In this document: piece after piece, positions 7,047 to 13,767 of the stretch
How the letters are laid out: every line of letters starts with the position of its first letter
How positions within the stretch are numbered: the stretch's first letter is position 1
Assembly (NCBI GenBank): GCA_027007615.1
Contig: JALTFB010000003.1
Location: 1 to 13,767 of the forward strand
Length of the DNA: 13,767 nt
Source: Candidatus Shapirobacteria bacterium
GTDB taxonomy: Bacteria > Patescibacteriota > Microgenomatia > UBA12405 > UBA6130
Direction of reading: 5' to 3'
The notes under the pieces: model-generated
Databases searched by the model: none
Told to the model about the DNA's origin: nothing
What the model saw: the letters and a program-made list of their open reading frames with translations, nothing else
Program-made: the position numbers and the translations under genes

Positions 7047-7055
7047 AGTATAGCA
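7047..7055 (-). promoter_or_regulatory. Extended -10 promoter of the ferritin-like gene
   Basis: On the minus strand this reads TGCTATACT, a TGn extended -10 with a near-consensus hexamer. It would start RNA about 33 nt before the ATG. There is no good -35, which an extended -10 can do without. I saw no clear Fur-type operator over it. Confidence 0.55.
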
Positions 7056-7080
7056 AATGTTCAAAATTAATGATGAACAG

Positions 7081-7199
7081 GTTACGAAATATCTGAGATT
7101 TTTAAAGAAGTAAGAGACAATAAGTGCTGCCGTTATACTGATCTTGGTTTACTCTACTCCGACATTTGCATAAGGGCTTTTCTTGGCATACTCACACTG
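7081..7199. other. Non-coding spacer, nothing recognised
   Basis: This stretch between the ferritin-like promoter and the palindromic repeats has no ORF of useful length, no tRNA-like fold I could see and no strong hairpin. Confidence 0.5.
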
Positions 7200-7378
7200 A
7201 AGATCCTGAATCAAGTTCAGGATGACAGCCGCACGACGCATTCTACTCTCATCTGTCATGCTGATTCCCCGATGAAATCGGGGAGTTCAACATCTCCAGT
7301 GGGTGGTTGACTATCATGGTTCGTTTACCACTTCATGAAGATCCCGCCCTTTCTTTTGGAAGAGCGGGATGACGGGTA
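7200..7378. repeat. Cluster of three palindromic (REP/MITE-like) units
   Basis: There are three hairpin units. Unit 1 is ATCCTGAA (7203-7210) paired with TTCAGGAT (7216-7223), followed by GACAG. Unit 2 is TCCCCGAT (7266-7273) paired with ATCGGGGA (7277-7284), in the opposite orientation, with TGTCATGC before it. Unit 3 is ATCCCGC (7341-7347) paired with GCGGGAT (7364-7370), with an inner CTTTC/GGAAG stem and a TTTT loop, followed by GACGGG. Units 1 and 3 share GAAGATCC...GGATGAC / GAAGATCCC...GGGATGAC; unit 2 carries the reverse complement of the ATGACAG edge. None has a T-run after it, so they are not intrinsic terminators. The shared edges with differing stems resemble dispersed palindromic repeats found across many bacteria. 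Confidence 0.75.
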
Positions 7379-7535
7379 GTTGGCAGATTAACTATCGGGA
7401 AAATCAAGATGACAATATGGATGCAGTTTAAGATGAGGGGAGGATAAGCCATTATCTAAGACAGATATATTTTTGTTTTTGGAAATAGGGTGCAGTTTCT
7501 TCCGAGCTTCGAAAGCATGTAGCTTGTACAAATGC
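7379..7535. other. Non-coding region upstream of the clpB promoter
   Basis: No gene is supported here. It has a second TCAAGATGACA-like stretch near 7405-7415 that could be a decayed fourth palindromic unit, and an inverted repeat AAGCAT (7513-7518) / ATGCTT (7532-7537) around the palindrome TTGTACAA (7524-7531), next to the clpB -35. The CIRCE heat-shock operator is absent. Confidence 0.4.
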
Positions 7536-7564
7536 TTGCAAACAGGGGTCGGGGTGGCTATTAT
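7536..7564 (+). promoter_or_regulatory. clpB promoter, very short leader
   Basis: TTGCAA at 7536-7541 and TATTAT at 7559-7564 are separated by exactly 17 nt. RNA would begin near 7571, within about 3 nt of the clpB ATG, and no Shine-Dalgarno lies upstream. This implies a leaderless or almost leaderless mRNA. An inverted repeat overlapping the -35 could be an operator. Confidence 0.6.
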
Positions 7565-7573
7565 TAGAATAGA

Positions 7574-10162
7574 ATGATAAATCCGGAAGATCTGACTTAT
7601 AATTCGCAGCAGGCGCTGGCGAAGGCGGAAGAAATAGCCAAACAGTACCGCCAGCCGCAAGTTTTACCTCTTCATCTTTTGTTGGCGCTAATCGCCGATT
7701 TTGAGGGAGTGGTGGTGGAGGTCCTGAAAAAGATGGAGGTGGATATTGAGAGCTTGGCTCGGGATGTTGAACAAAAAATTAAGGAATTGCCCAGCGTGGG
7801 CGGAGAATTGGGCCAGGTGTATTTATCGCAACAATTGGGTGGCATTTTGGAGAAAGCCAAGAAAGAGGCCAAAGGCTTTGGCGATGATTTTGTTTCTCGG
7901 GAGCATCTTTTCTTATCATTGTTGGAAAATGACGGGGACAGCCGAAAAATCTTAGCGGAAATGGGGGTAACGGCTGCTAAGGTTAAGCAAGTTTTGCGGG
8001 AGGTTCGCGGCAACCAAAAGGTGGATAGCCGGCAACCGGAAGGGAAATACAATGTATTGGAAAAATACACCCTTAATTTGACCAAGCAAGCGCGGGAAGG
8101 CAAACTTGATCCGGTTATCGGCCGTGATAAGGAAATTCGCCGGGTAATGCAGATCCTTTCCCGCCGTACGAAAAACAACCCCGTTTTAGTTGGCGATCCC
8201 GGTGTGGGCAAGACGGCTATCATTGAAGGTCTGGCCAGGCGGATTGTAGCCGGAGATGTGCCGGAGAGCTTGAAGAATAAGGAAGTGTTGTCGTTGGATT
8301 TGGCGGCGCTGCTGGCGGGCAGCAAGTTTCGCGGCGAATTTGAAGAAAGGCTAAAGGCGGTTTTGAAAGAAATGGAAAGCGGGCAAGGGAAATATATCCT
8401 TTTTATTGATGAGCTGCATACGCTGGTGGGCGCCGGTTCCAGCGAGGGCGCGGTTGACGCCGCCAATATGTTGAAACCGGCTTTGGCCCGGGGGACACTG
8501 CATGCAATCGGGGCGACAACCATTAACGAGTACCGGAAATATATTGAAAAAGATGCCGCCTTGGCGCGGCGTTTCCAACCGGTTTATGTGGAGGAGCCGA
8601 GCGTGGAAGATACGATTGCCGTCTTGCGCGGTTTGAAAGAAAAATATGAAATTCATCATGGCATTAAGATAAGTGATGACGCCCTTGTGGCCGCGGCGGT
8701 TCTTTCAAACCGTTATATCAGAGACCGCTTTTTGCCCGATAAAGCCATCGATTTGGTTGATGAAGCCGCCTCAGCGTTAAAGATTGAAATGGAATCTATG
8801 CCTACCAAACTTGATGAGCTTAAGCGGCGAGCGACCCAAATAGAAATAGAGCTGCACGCCCTGGCCAAGGAAAAGAATAAATCGGCTTTGGAGAGGCGCC
8901 AAAAGTTAGAAAAAGAGCTGGCGGAAAAGAAAGAACAGCTTCGCGATTTGGAAACTGCTTGGAAAAACCAAAAAGAAATTGTCGGCAAAATGCGAGAAAC
9001 AAAAGAGAAACTTGATAAGTTGCAAGAAGAATTAAAGCAGGCGGAAAGGAATTTGCAATTGGATAAAGCGGCAAAGATCAAATACGGGGAAATCCCCGAT
9101 TTGGAAAAGGAATTAAAAGAATGGGAAGGCAAATGGCAGGAAATTAAAGCTGGGAAAAGGCTAATAGAGGAAGAGGTAACAGCCGATGATATCGCCCGCG
9201 TAGTTTCCCGCTGGACGGGAGTTCCGGTGGAGAGATTGGTGAGCGGGGAAGCGAAGAAATTAGCCAATTTGGAAGTGGAATTGCATCGGCGCATGATTAA
9301 CCAGGAACAAGCGGTAAAAGAGGTGGCCAACGCTATCCGCCGGGCCCGAGCGGGCATCAAGGAGGAAAACAAACCGGTTGGCTCGTTTCTTTTTGTAGGG
9401 CCGACCGGAGTGGGCAAAACGGAATTGGCCAAAACATTGGCAGAAGTCCTTTTTAATGATGAGAAAGCGATAATCAGATTGGATATGAGCGAATATATGG
9501 AGTCGCATTCGGTAGCGCGGCTGATCGGGGCGCCGCCGGGTTATGTTGGCTATGAAGAAGGGGGGCAATTAACAGAAGCGGTGCGCCGCCACCCATATTC
9601 AGTGATTCTTTTAGATGAGATAGAAAAAGCGCATGTTCAGGTTTTTAATATTCTTTTGCAAATTTTAGATGATGGGCGGCTGACCGACGGTAAGGGAAGG
9701 ACGGTAGATTTCAGAAACACGGTGATTATTATGACCTCGAATCTAGGAAGCAATATTATCCAAAAATATGCCCGGGGCGAAATAACGGAAAAGGCAATGG
9801 AAACAGAAGTTATGGCGATAATACATAACTCCTTTAAACCGGAGTTTATCAATAGGCTTGATCAAATAATTTTATTTAAATCTCTGACGGAGAAACATAT
9901 TGAACAAATTGTGGGGTTGCAAATTTCCCAGGTAGAGAAAAGGCTGGCTGACAAGCAGGTGAAAATCAAAGTTAGTCCGGAAGCGAGAAAATGGCTCGCC
10001 AAGCATGGTTATGATCCGGCTTTTGGCGCCCGGCCGCTCAAGCGTTTAATCCAAACAGAAATTCTCGACCCCTTGGCTTTGTTGATGATGGAGGGAAAGG
10101 TGAAGGAAGGGGCTAAGGTAAAAGTGGAAGTGAAAGAGGATCAGCTGAGAGTGAAAAATTGA
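7574..10162 (+). CDS. clpB: ClpB disaggregase (Hsp104 family AAA+ chaperone)
   Basis: ClpB is a cytoplasmic hexameric ATPase that, with DnaK, pulls polypeptides out of heat-shock aggregates. This 862-residue protein has the full layout. The Clp N domain (about 1-145) contains two repeats. The first AAA+ module has Walker A GDPGVGKT (207-214), Walker B ILFIDE (275-280) and R332/R333. A long coiled-coil M domain of Lys/Glu heptads (about 400-530) marks ClpB rather than ClpA or ClpC. The second module has Walker A GPTGVGKT (609-616), Walker B VILLDE (677-682) and the GYVGYEEGG pore loop (656-664). It ends in a D2 small domain with [13 protein letters not shown], and no ClpP-binding IGF/L loop is evident. 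The first pore loop has Phe where Tyr is usual (KFRGEFEER). It stands alone behind its own promoter. Confidence 0.97.
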   Translation: MINPEDLTYNSQQALAKAEEIAKQYRQPQVLPLHLLLALIADFEGVVVEVLKKMEVDIESLARDVEQKIKELPSVGGELGQVYLSQQLGGILEKAKKEAKGFGDDFVSREHLFLSLLENDGDSRKILAEMGVTAAKVKQVLREVRGNQKVDSRQPEGKYNVLEKYTLNLTKQAREGKLDPVIGRDKEIRRVMQILSRRTKNNPVLVGDPGVGKTAIIEGLARRIVAGDVPESLKNKEVLSLDLAALLAGSKFRGEFEERLKAVLKEMESGQGKYILFIDELHTLVGAGSSEGAVDAANMLKPALARGTLHAIGATTINEYRKYIEKDAALARRFQPVYVEEPSVEDTIAVLRGLKEKYEIHHGIKISDDALVAAAVLSNRYIRDRFLPDKAIDLVDEAASALKIEMESMPTKLDELKRRATQIEIELHALAKEKNKSALERRQKLEKELAEKKEQLRDLETAWKNQKEIVGKMRETKEKLDKLQEELKQAERNLQLDKAAKIKYGEIPDLEKELKEWEGKWQEIKAGKRLIEEEVTADDIARVVSRWTGVPVERLVSGEAKKLANLEVELHRRMINQEQAVKEVANAIRRARAGIKEENKPVGSFLFVGPTGVGKTELAKTLAEVLFNDEKAIIRLDMSEYMESHSVARLIGAPPGYVGYEEGGQLTEAVRRHPYSVILLDEIEKAHVQVFNILLQILDDGRLTDGKGRTVDFRNTVIIMTSNLGSNIIQKYARGEITEKAMETEVMAIIHNSFKPEFINRLDQIILFKSLTEKHIEQIVGLQISQVEKRLADKQVKIKVSPEARKWLAKHGYDPAFGARPLKRLIQTEILDPLALLMMEGKVKEGAKVKVEVKEDQLRVKN

Positions 10163-10221
10163 AAGCAAAAATTAGATAAAAAATGAGATTAGAAGTTTTA
10201 GCAATTTTTTAAATAAAGAGG

Positions 10222-10231
10222 AAGGGGGTGA
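10222..10231 (+). promoter_or_regulatory. Strong Shine-Dalgarno of the 164-residue protein
   Basis: AAGGGGGTGA lies 4 nt before the ATG at 10236 and pairs well with the 16S rRNA 3' end. It supports the gene as real and fixes its start. Confidence 0.8.
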
Positions 10232-10235
10232 GAAA

Positions 10236-10730
10236 ATGGAAACAGTTAGCGAACAAAAAGATGTAGCCGAACAGGTTAAGGGGAACGAAGGTGAAAGGGC
10301 AGAAGTAGAAAATGGTTTGTTAAAGAAAGATCCCCAAGTTTTATTAAGTGCTGCAAGAGCAATAGTGGAAGACAATAAGGTAAAAGAAATATCTCGATAC
10401 AAAGATATCGCCGAGGCGAGAGTGGATCCTGAAGGCAGAAGGCAATATCCTGAGAAACCGTCACTTTCCATGCCTGAGGAAAAAAGAAGAATGTATGAGG
10501 ATGCGGTAAGTTTTGTCGCTAGTAACCTAAGAGAACTATATCCGGATATTTTTAGAACAAGAGGCCAAATCCCAGATATAAGGCATAATGTTTCAGGATT
10601 AAAAAGAGGGTTGGAGGTATTAAATGTGTTAACAAATTTTGCTGAAAAAGGATCCGGTAAGGTTCCTGAGAATTGGCGGCCATCGGCAGATATGGTTAGA
10701 GCTATTGAAGGAGAAGAGGGGAATAAATAA
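10236..10730 (+). CDS. Hydrophilic protein of unknown function (164 residues)
   Basis: I do not recognise this protein. It is very rich in Glu, Lys and Arg, has no cysteine, no membrane segment and no signal peptide, so it should be soluble and cytoplasmic. The first 35 residues look disordered (EQKDVAEQVKGNEGERAEVE). A helical middle follows (DPQVLLSAARAIVEDNKVKE), then a proline-rich piece (DPEGRRQYPEKPSLSMPEEK) and a compact helical C-terminal part (about 80-155: YEDAVSFVASNLRELYPDIF, then a helix around GLKRGLEVLNVLTNF). The acidic tail EGEEGNK ends it. It lies 73 nt after clpB in the same direction and may share the transcript, but its strong ribosome-binding site allows independent translation. 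Its base use is more AT-rich than clpB. Confidence 0.7.
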   Translation: METVSEQKDVAEQVKGNEGERAEVENGLLKKDPQVLLSAARAIVEDNKVKEISRYKDIAEARVDPEGRRQYPEKPSLSMPEEKRRMYEDAVSFVASNLRELYPDIFRTRGQIPDIRHNVSGLKRGLEVLNVLTNFAEKGSGKVPENWRPSADMVRAIEGEEGNK

Positions 10731-10763
10731 AAGAATAGGCTAAAATTATACTTGTAGGATCCA

Positions 10764-10792
10764 TTGGGCCAATCGGGGAATTCTGCTAAAAT
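10764..10792 (+). promoter_or_regulatory. DUF763 gene promoter, leaderless
   Basis: TTGGGC at 10764-10769 and TAAAAT at 10787-10792 are 17 nt apart, and TGC just before the -10 makes it an extended -10. Only five bases separate the -10 from the ATG at 10798, so RNA should begin at or next to the A of the start codon. ATTGG/CCAAT (10763-10773) forms a small inverted repeat over the -35 and could be an operator. Confidence 0.6.
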
Positions 10793-10797
10793 AGAGT

Positions 10798-11931
10798 ATG
10801 CGGACGGGAGTAGCTGAATTTACACTGGATTATGGGCGTTGCCCGCCATGGTTGTTTAAGCGCATGGTGCGTTTAGCCCGTATTATTGGCATTGCCATTA
10901 TTCGTGAATTCGGGCCTGAAGAATTTCTGAAAAGGCTAAGCGATCCGGTTTGGTTCCAATCATTGGGTTGTGTCCTGGCTTTTGACTGGAATGCATCAGG
11001 CTTGACAACCACTACCCTGGGAGCCCTAAAAGTGGCCTTTAACGGCCTGGAAAAAGATTTGGGAATATTCATTTGCGGAGGCAAGGGCAAGATATCGCGC
11101 AAAACGCCCCAGGAAATTAATAATTGGGGGCGGCAATTAAGATTGGAAGAAAAAATAACCGAACGTTTGGAATATTCTTCACGGGCAGCAGCTAAGGTAG
11201 ACAGTTCTTTAATTCAAGACGGCTTCCAAATTTACCATCATAATTTTATATTTTCTCGAACCGGAAAATGGACGGTAATCCAACAGGGAATGAATATTGA
11301 TAAGGGGCGAGCGCGGCGCTACCATTGGTTGGGAAATGCCAGGAAAAAATTTATCGAGGAGCCGCATAGCGGAATCAGTTCCCCAATATTTCTCCCTTCT
11401 GTTTTAAATTTGACAGCTAAAAAAAGCCGCCGAACCCGCCGAGTGGCAACCCAGATAGTTCAATCGCCAAAATCTTTTTTGCGCGACCTGAGAGTTCTCA
11501 CGGTTAAAAAAGGCAAATGGCAATTTAGAGTTATGTCTTTGCCGGGAATTGAATTTCATCACCATCCGGTGGAAATGGAAGATTTTTCCTGTGAGGTTAA
11601 CCCCCAATTTAAACTGGCGATTAGCAAAGTTATTGCCGCCAAACCCCGCAATTTTGAGAAACTGTTAATGACTCCCGGGGTCGGCCCCAAGACTATCAGG
11701 GCAATTTCGTTAGTGGCGGAGATTATTTATGGGGCTAAGCCGTCGTATGAAGATCCGGCGCGTTATAGTTTTGCCCATGGAGGCAAAGACGGCACTCCCT
11801 TTCCTGTGGATCGCCAACGTTACGATCAAACTCTGGCGGTGGTTGAGCGCGCTCTACAGAAAAGCCGGCATTTATTGGCCAAGGAGCGATCGGCGGCCTT
11901 GCGCCGGGCGGAATCAGTCTTTCATCACTAA
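10798..11931 (+). CDS. DUF763 domain protein with helix-hairpin-helix-like segment
   Basis: This 377-residue protein matches DUF763, a family of unknown function seen mainly in archaea, thermophiles and some uncultured bacteria. The N-terminal block is diagnostic: RTGVAEFTLDYGRCPPWLFK, then RLSDPVWFQSLGCVLAFDWN, TTTTLGALK and CGGKGKISRKTP. In the C-terminal half, LLMTPGVGPKTIRAISLVAE (289-308) looks like a helix-hairpin-helix DNA-binding loop of the type found in DNA glycosylases. It is followed by the family-typical DPARYSFAHGGKDGTPFPVD. A nucleic-acid role is therefore likely by inference, but no catalytic activity can be assigned. It has its own leaderless-type promoter and is followed 22 nt later by gatC, which has a separate promoter overlapping its end. 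Confidence 0.88.
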   Translation: MRTGVAEFTLDYGRCPPWLFKRMVRLARIIGIAIIREFGPEEFLKRLSDPVWFQSLGCVLAFDWNASGLTTTTLGALKVAFNGLEKDLGIFICGGKGKISRKTPQEINNWGRQLRLEEKITERLEYSSRAAAKVDSSLIQDGFQIYHHNFIFSRTGKWTVIQQGMNIDKGRARRYHWLGNARKKFIEEPHSGISSPIFLPSVLNLTAKKSRRTRRVATQIVQSPKSFLRDLRVLTVKKGKWQFRVMSLPGIEFHHHPVEMEDFSCEVNPQFKLAISKVIAAKPRNFEKLLMTPGVGPKTIRAISLVAEIIYGAKPSYEDPARYSFAHGGKDGTPFPVDRQRYDQTLAVVERALQKSRHLLAKERSAALRRAESVFHH

Positions 11932-11948
11932 TTTTGGTAGTATATAAT
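11920..11948 (+). promoter_or_regulatory. gatC promoter, leaderless
   Basis: A consensus TATAAT lies at 11943-11948, five bases before the gatC ATG at 11954, with a moderate -35 (TTTCAT, 11920-11925) at 17 nt spacing. There is no Shine-Dalgarno. The promoter overlaps the end of the DUF763 gene. Confidence 0.55.
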
Positions 11949-11953
11949 CAACT

Positions 11954-12238
11954 ATGATTCAGGCAAAAATAAACATCGATTATTTAGCCAAATTAGCCAA
12001 TTTGGCTTTGACGCCAAAAGAAAAAGAACAATTGAAAACAGATATGCCCCATATTTTACGATTTATAGAGATTGTTAAACACATAAAGACTCAAGGAGTG
12101 GCGCCGACTTTTCAGACAATCTCCATTCAGAATGTCAGCCAAAAAGATCGGCGGCGCGCTTCGTTACCGCGTCGCAAAGCATTAGCTAACGCGGCGAAAA
12201 AAAACAGCAAATATTTTATTAGCCGGCCGGTATTTTAA
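11954..12238 (+). CDS. gatC: Asp-tRNA(Asn)/Glu-tRNA(Gln) amidotransferase subunit C
   Basis: GatC is the small subunit that wraps around GatA and GatB in the GatCAB complex, which converts Glu-tRNA(Gln) and Asp-tRNA(Asn) to their amide forms. This 94-residue protein has the usual N-terminal helices (INIDYLAKLANLALTPKEKE, then MPHILRFIEIVKHI). Its divergent C-terminal strand region ends in ANAAKKNSKYFISRPVF, where family members have a Leu-x-Asn-Ala...Tyr-Phe-x-Val pattern. The middle segment DRRRASLPRRKA is more basic than usual. It ends 2 nt before gatA, as expected for partners. Confidence 0.88.
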   Translation: MIQAKINIDYLAKLANLALTPKEKEQLKTDMPHILRFIEIVKHIKTQGVAPTFQTISIQNVSQKDRRRASLPRRKALANAAKKNSKYFISRPVF

Positions 12239-12240
12239 GA

Positions 12241-13662
12241 ATGAAAAACCTTTGTCGTCTTTCCTTGCTGGAAGCTATTAATTTGGTCAAAAAGGGGCAA
12301 GCTACTCCTGAAGATTTTTGGCAATCTTGTTGGCAGAGCCAACAAAAAAAAGACGGGAAAATACACGCCTTTCTAACTTTAAATGAAAAGGGAGAAAAAG
12401 ATTTAGCGCGGAAAAGTTTAGGGCAAGAGCCGCTGGCCGGCATGCCTTTTGCCGTTAAAGATAATTTTTCCACCCGAGGCTTACAGACTACGGCCGGTTC
12501 GCGGATATTGGCCAATTATGTCCCCCCATATACGGCTACCGTCATCCGCCGCCTGCAAAAAGCGGGGGGCATTATTTTCGGAAAAACAAATTGCGATGCT
12601 TTTGCGTTTGGGGCTTCAGGGGAGAATTCCGGCTTTGGGCCTACCCGCAACCCCCATGATTTGGCTCGGGTTCCCGGGGGGTCGTCCAGCGGTTCGGCGG
12701 CGGCGGTGGCTTCGCACCAAGTTATTTTCGCGTTGGGCAGCGATACGGGCGGTTCAATTCGCCAACCGGCGGCTTTTTGCGGCGTGGTGGGGTTGAAACC
12801 CACTTATGGCCGTTGTTCCCGTTGGGGGCTGATTGCCATGGGTTCTTCATTTGACGCTCCCGGTCCCATTACCAAAACAGTGGCCGATGCCGCCCTGGTT
12901 CTTTCATTAATGGCCGGCAAAGACCGGCATGATGCCACCAGCTCGGGAAAAATGGTGGCAAATTATCGTGAAGGCTTGGCTAAGGGGGTGAAAAATCTGA
13001 AAATTGGCTTGGTGCGTGAATTTTTCCGCCCCGAGCTGCAAGGTGAAATTGGCAATGCTGTGCAACGGGCCGCGCGGCAATTAGAGCAGGCGGGCGCAAA
13101 TTTAGTGGAGATAAGCCTTCCCCATCTTGATGAAGCTTTGGCGGTCTACTATGTCTTGGTGCCGGCGGAAATAAGTTCCAACATGGCCCGCTATGATGGC
13201 GTCCGTTTCGGCTACCAATCCAAACATGGCAAAACGGCTCTGGCGGCCAGCGCTTATTCGCGGGGAGAAGTTTTTGAATTGGAAGTCAAGAGGCGCATTT
13301 TAATGGGCAGTTATATTCTTTCGGCCGGTTATTTTGACGCTTATTATCTTCAAGCCTCGCGGGTGCGGACGCTCATTATCAATGAGTTTCGCCGTCTTTT
13401 TGGCAAAGTTGATCTTATTTTGGGTCCCACTACGCCGACGACCGCTTTTAAGTTAGGCGAAAAAACGGCCGATCCGGTTGCCATGTACCTGTCGGATATT
13501 TTTACAGTACCTGCCAATGTAGCCGGATTGCCGGCAATTTCTTTGCCATTCGGAAAAGATAAAAACAATCTTCCCATTGGAATTCAGCTGATTGGCAACT
13601 ATTTTCAAGAAGAGACAATGTTACAGGCAGCCTATTTATTGGAGAAGGCTAATGGGAACTGA
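12241..13662 (+). CDS. gatA: Glutamyl-tRNA(Gln) amidotransferase subunit A
   Basis: GatA is the glutaminase subunit of GatCAB: it releases ammonia from glutamine and channels it to GatB. This 473-residue protein carries the amidase signature with the complete Ser-cisSer-Lys triad: K73 in AVKDNF, cis-Ser S148 in GGSSSGSAAAVAS and nucleophile S172 in DTGGSIRQPAAF. The motif continues GVVGLKPTYGRCSRWGLIAM, and the C-terminal part has LGPTTPTTAFKLGE and the family ending LPIGIQLIGNYFQEETMLQA. Length is close to the usual 480-490. The start is 2 nt after gatC. gatB does not follow: the next gene begins 11 nt before this stop and is a transporter. Confidence 0.97.
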   Translation: MKNLCRLSLLEAINLVKKGQATPEDFWQSCWQSQQKKDGKIHAFLTLNEKGEKDLARKSLGQEPLAGMPFAVKDNFSTRGLQTTAGSRILANYVPPYTATVIRRLQKAGGIIFGKTNCDAFAFGASGENSGFGPTRNPHDLARVPGGSSSGSAAAVASHQVIFALGSDTGGSIRQPAAFCGVVGLKPTYGRCSRWGLIAMGSSFDAPGPITKTVADAALVLSLMAGKDRHDATSSGKMVANYREGLAKGVKNLKIGLVREFFRPELQGEIGNAVQRAARQLEQAGANLVEISLPHLDEALAVYYVLVPAEISSNMARYDGVRFGYQSKHGKTALAASAYSRGEVFELEVKRRILMGSYILSAGYFDAYYLQASRVRTLIINEFRRLFGKVDLILGPTTPTTAFKLGEKTADPVAMYLSDIFTVPANVAGLPAISLPFGKDKNNLPIGIQLIGNYFQEETMLQAAYLLEKANGN

Positions 13663-13767
13663 AATTTACCGCCGCCTTTTCAAGAACGGCAATTTTGTTA
13701 AAGTTTGGGTGTCGCAAGTTTTTTCCCAGTTAACGTTCAATATTATTAATTTTATCCTTATTAATAG
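13652..13767 (+). CDS. MFS transporter, N-terminal fragment
   Basis: The frame opens at an ATG inside the last codons of gatA (11-nt overlap) and runs off the window after 38 codons. It reads MGTEIYRRLFKNGNFVKVWV, then SQVFSQLTFNIINFILIN. The pattern of a short polar start, NFxKxWxSQ and then the first membrane helix is typical of major facilitator superfamily exporters of the MFS_3 kind. The substrate is unknown. The overlap with gatA suggests cotranscription but no obvious functional link. Confidence 0.7.
   Translation, partial: MGTEIYRRLFKNGNFVKVWVSQVFSQLTFNIINFILIN

Noticed and set aside
7200..7378. CRISPR array
   Set aside because: The repeats are palindromic units with differing stems, mixed orientation and irregular spacing, without a constant direct repeat.
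7379..7573. CIRCE (HrcA) heat-shock operator at clpB
   Set aside because: No TTAGCACTC / GAGTGCTAA arms are present; the only inverted repeat is AAGCAT/ATGCTT.
5979..7573. Insertion sequence or integrated element with its own recombinase
   Set aside because: No transposase or integrase frame and no long terminal inverted repeats; only a short shared motif near the ends.
7388..7660. Minus-strand ORF across the clpB promoter
   Set aside because: It runs into the clpB coding region, has no ribosome-binding site and no protein-like pattern.
7672..8523. Long minus-strand ORF (283 codons) opposite clpB
   Set aside because: It is the shadow of a strongly conserved clpB frame, with low-complexity Ser/Pro/Ala content and no recognisable motif. 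The same holds for the minus-strand ORF at 8713-9432.
1..13767. UGA-as-glycine code (Gracilibacteria/Absconditabacteria)
   Set aside because: TGA ends several full-length conserved genes at the expected place, including recO, clpB and gatA, with no readthrough homology.

Overview
The window reads as a piece of a Patescibacteria (CPR, Parcubacteria/Microgenomates-like) chromosome. This rests on a DUF4012 membrane protein, a short RecO, a single-chain zinc-ribbon glycyl-tRNA synthetase with lineage-like motif changes, a DUF763 protein, GatCA, very tight gene packing and several small proteins of unknown function. TGA ends many of the genes (sugar transferase, recO, clpB, gatA), so this is genetic code 11 and not the UGA=Gly code of Gracilibacteria/Absconditabacteria. 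The assignment is inferred from gene content; no rRNA or tRNA gene was seen.

Layout. (1) 1-5978 is a compact + strand gene train: the 3' part of a GT4 glycosyltransferase, a monotopic sugar-phosphate transferase, a DUF4012 protein, recO, a glycyl-tRNA synthetase gene and a membrane-anchored protein of unknown function. After the second gene all junctions overlap or are 3 nt apart. The first three genes point to assembly of a lipid-linked surface glycan. (2) 5979-7573 is an accessory interval: a 60-residue ORF, a HEPN-like gene whose 5' end looks broken, a convergent encapsulated-ferritin-like gene with a textbook Shine-Dalgarno and extended -10, and about 490 bp of non-coding DNA with three palindromic repeat units. 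(3) 7574-10162 is clpB, followed by a 164-residue hydrophilic unknown. (4) 10798-13767 holds a DUF763 protein, gatC, gatA and the start of an MFS transporter.

The most interesting signals are regulatory or structural. Three genes (clpB, the DUF763 gene, gatC) have good -35/-10 pairs so close to the ATG that their transcripts would be leaderless or nearly so, while the ferritin-like gene and the 164-residue gene carry strong Shine-Dalgarno sites. A motif, TTGTACAA followed by (A)TGCT, occurs near both ends of the accessory interval. The HEPN-like frame stays convincingly coding upstream of its first ATG, which suggests a one-base frameshift or truncation. No complete new system could be demonstrated. 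The best candidate for an undescribed unit is the small ORF plus HEPN-like pair at 6013-6765.
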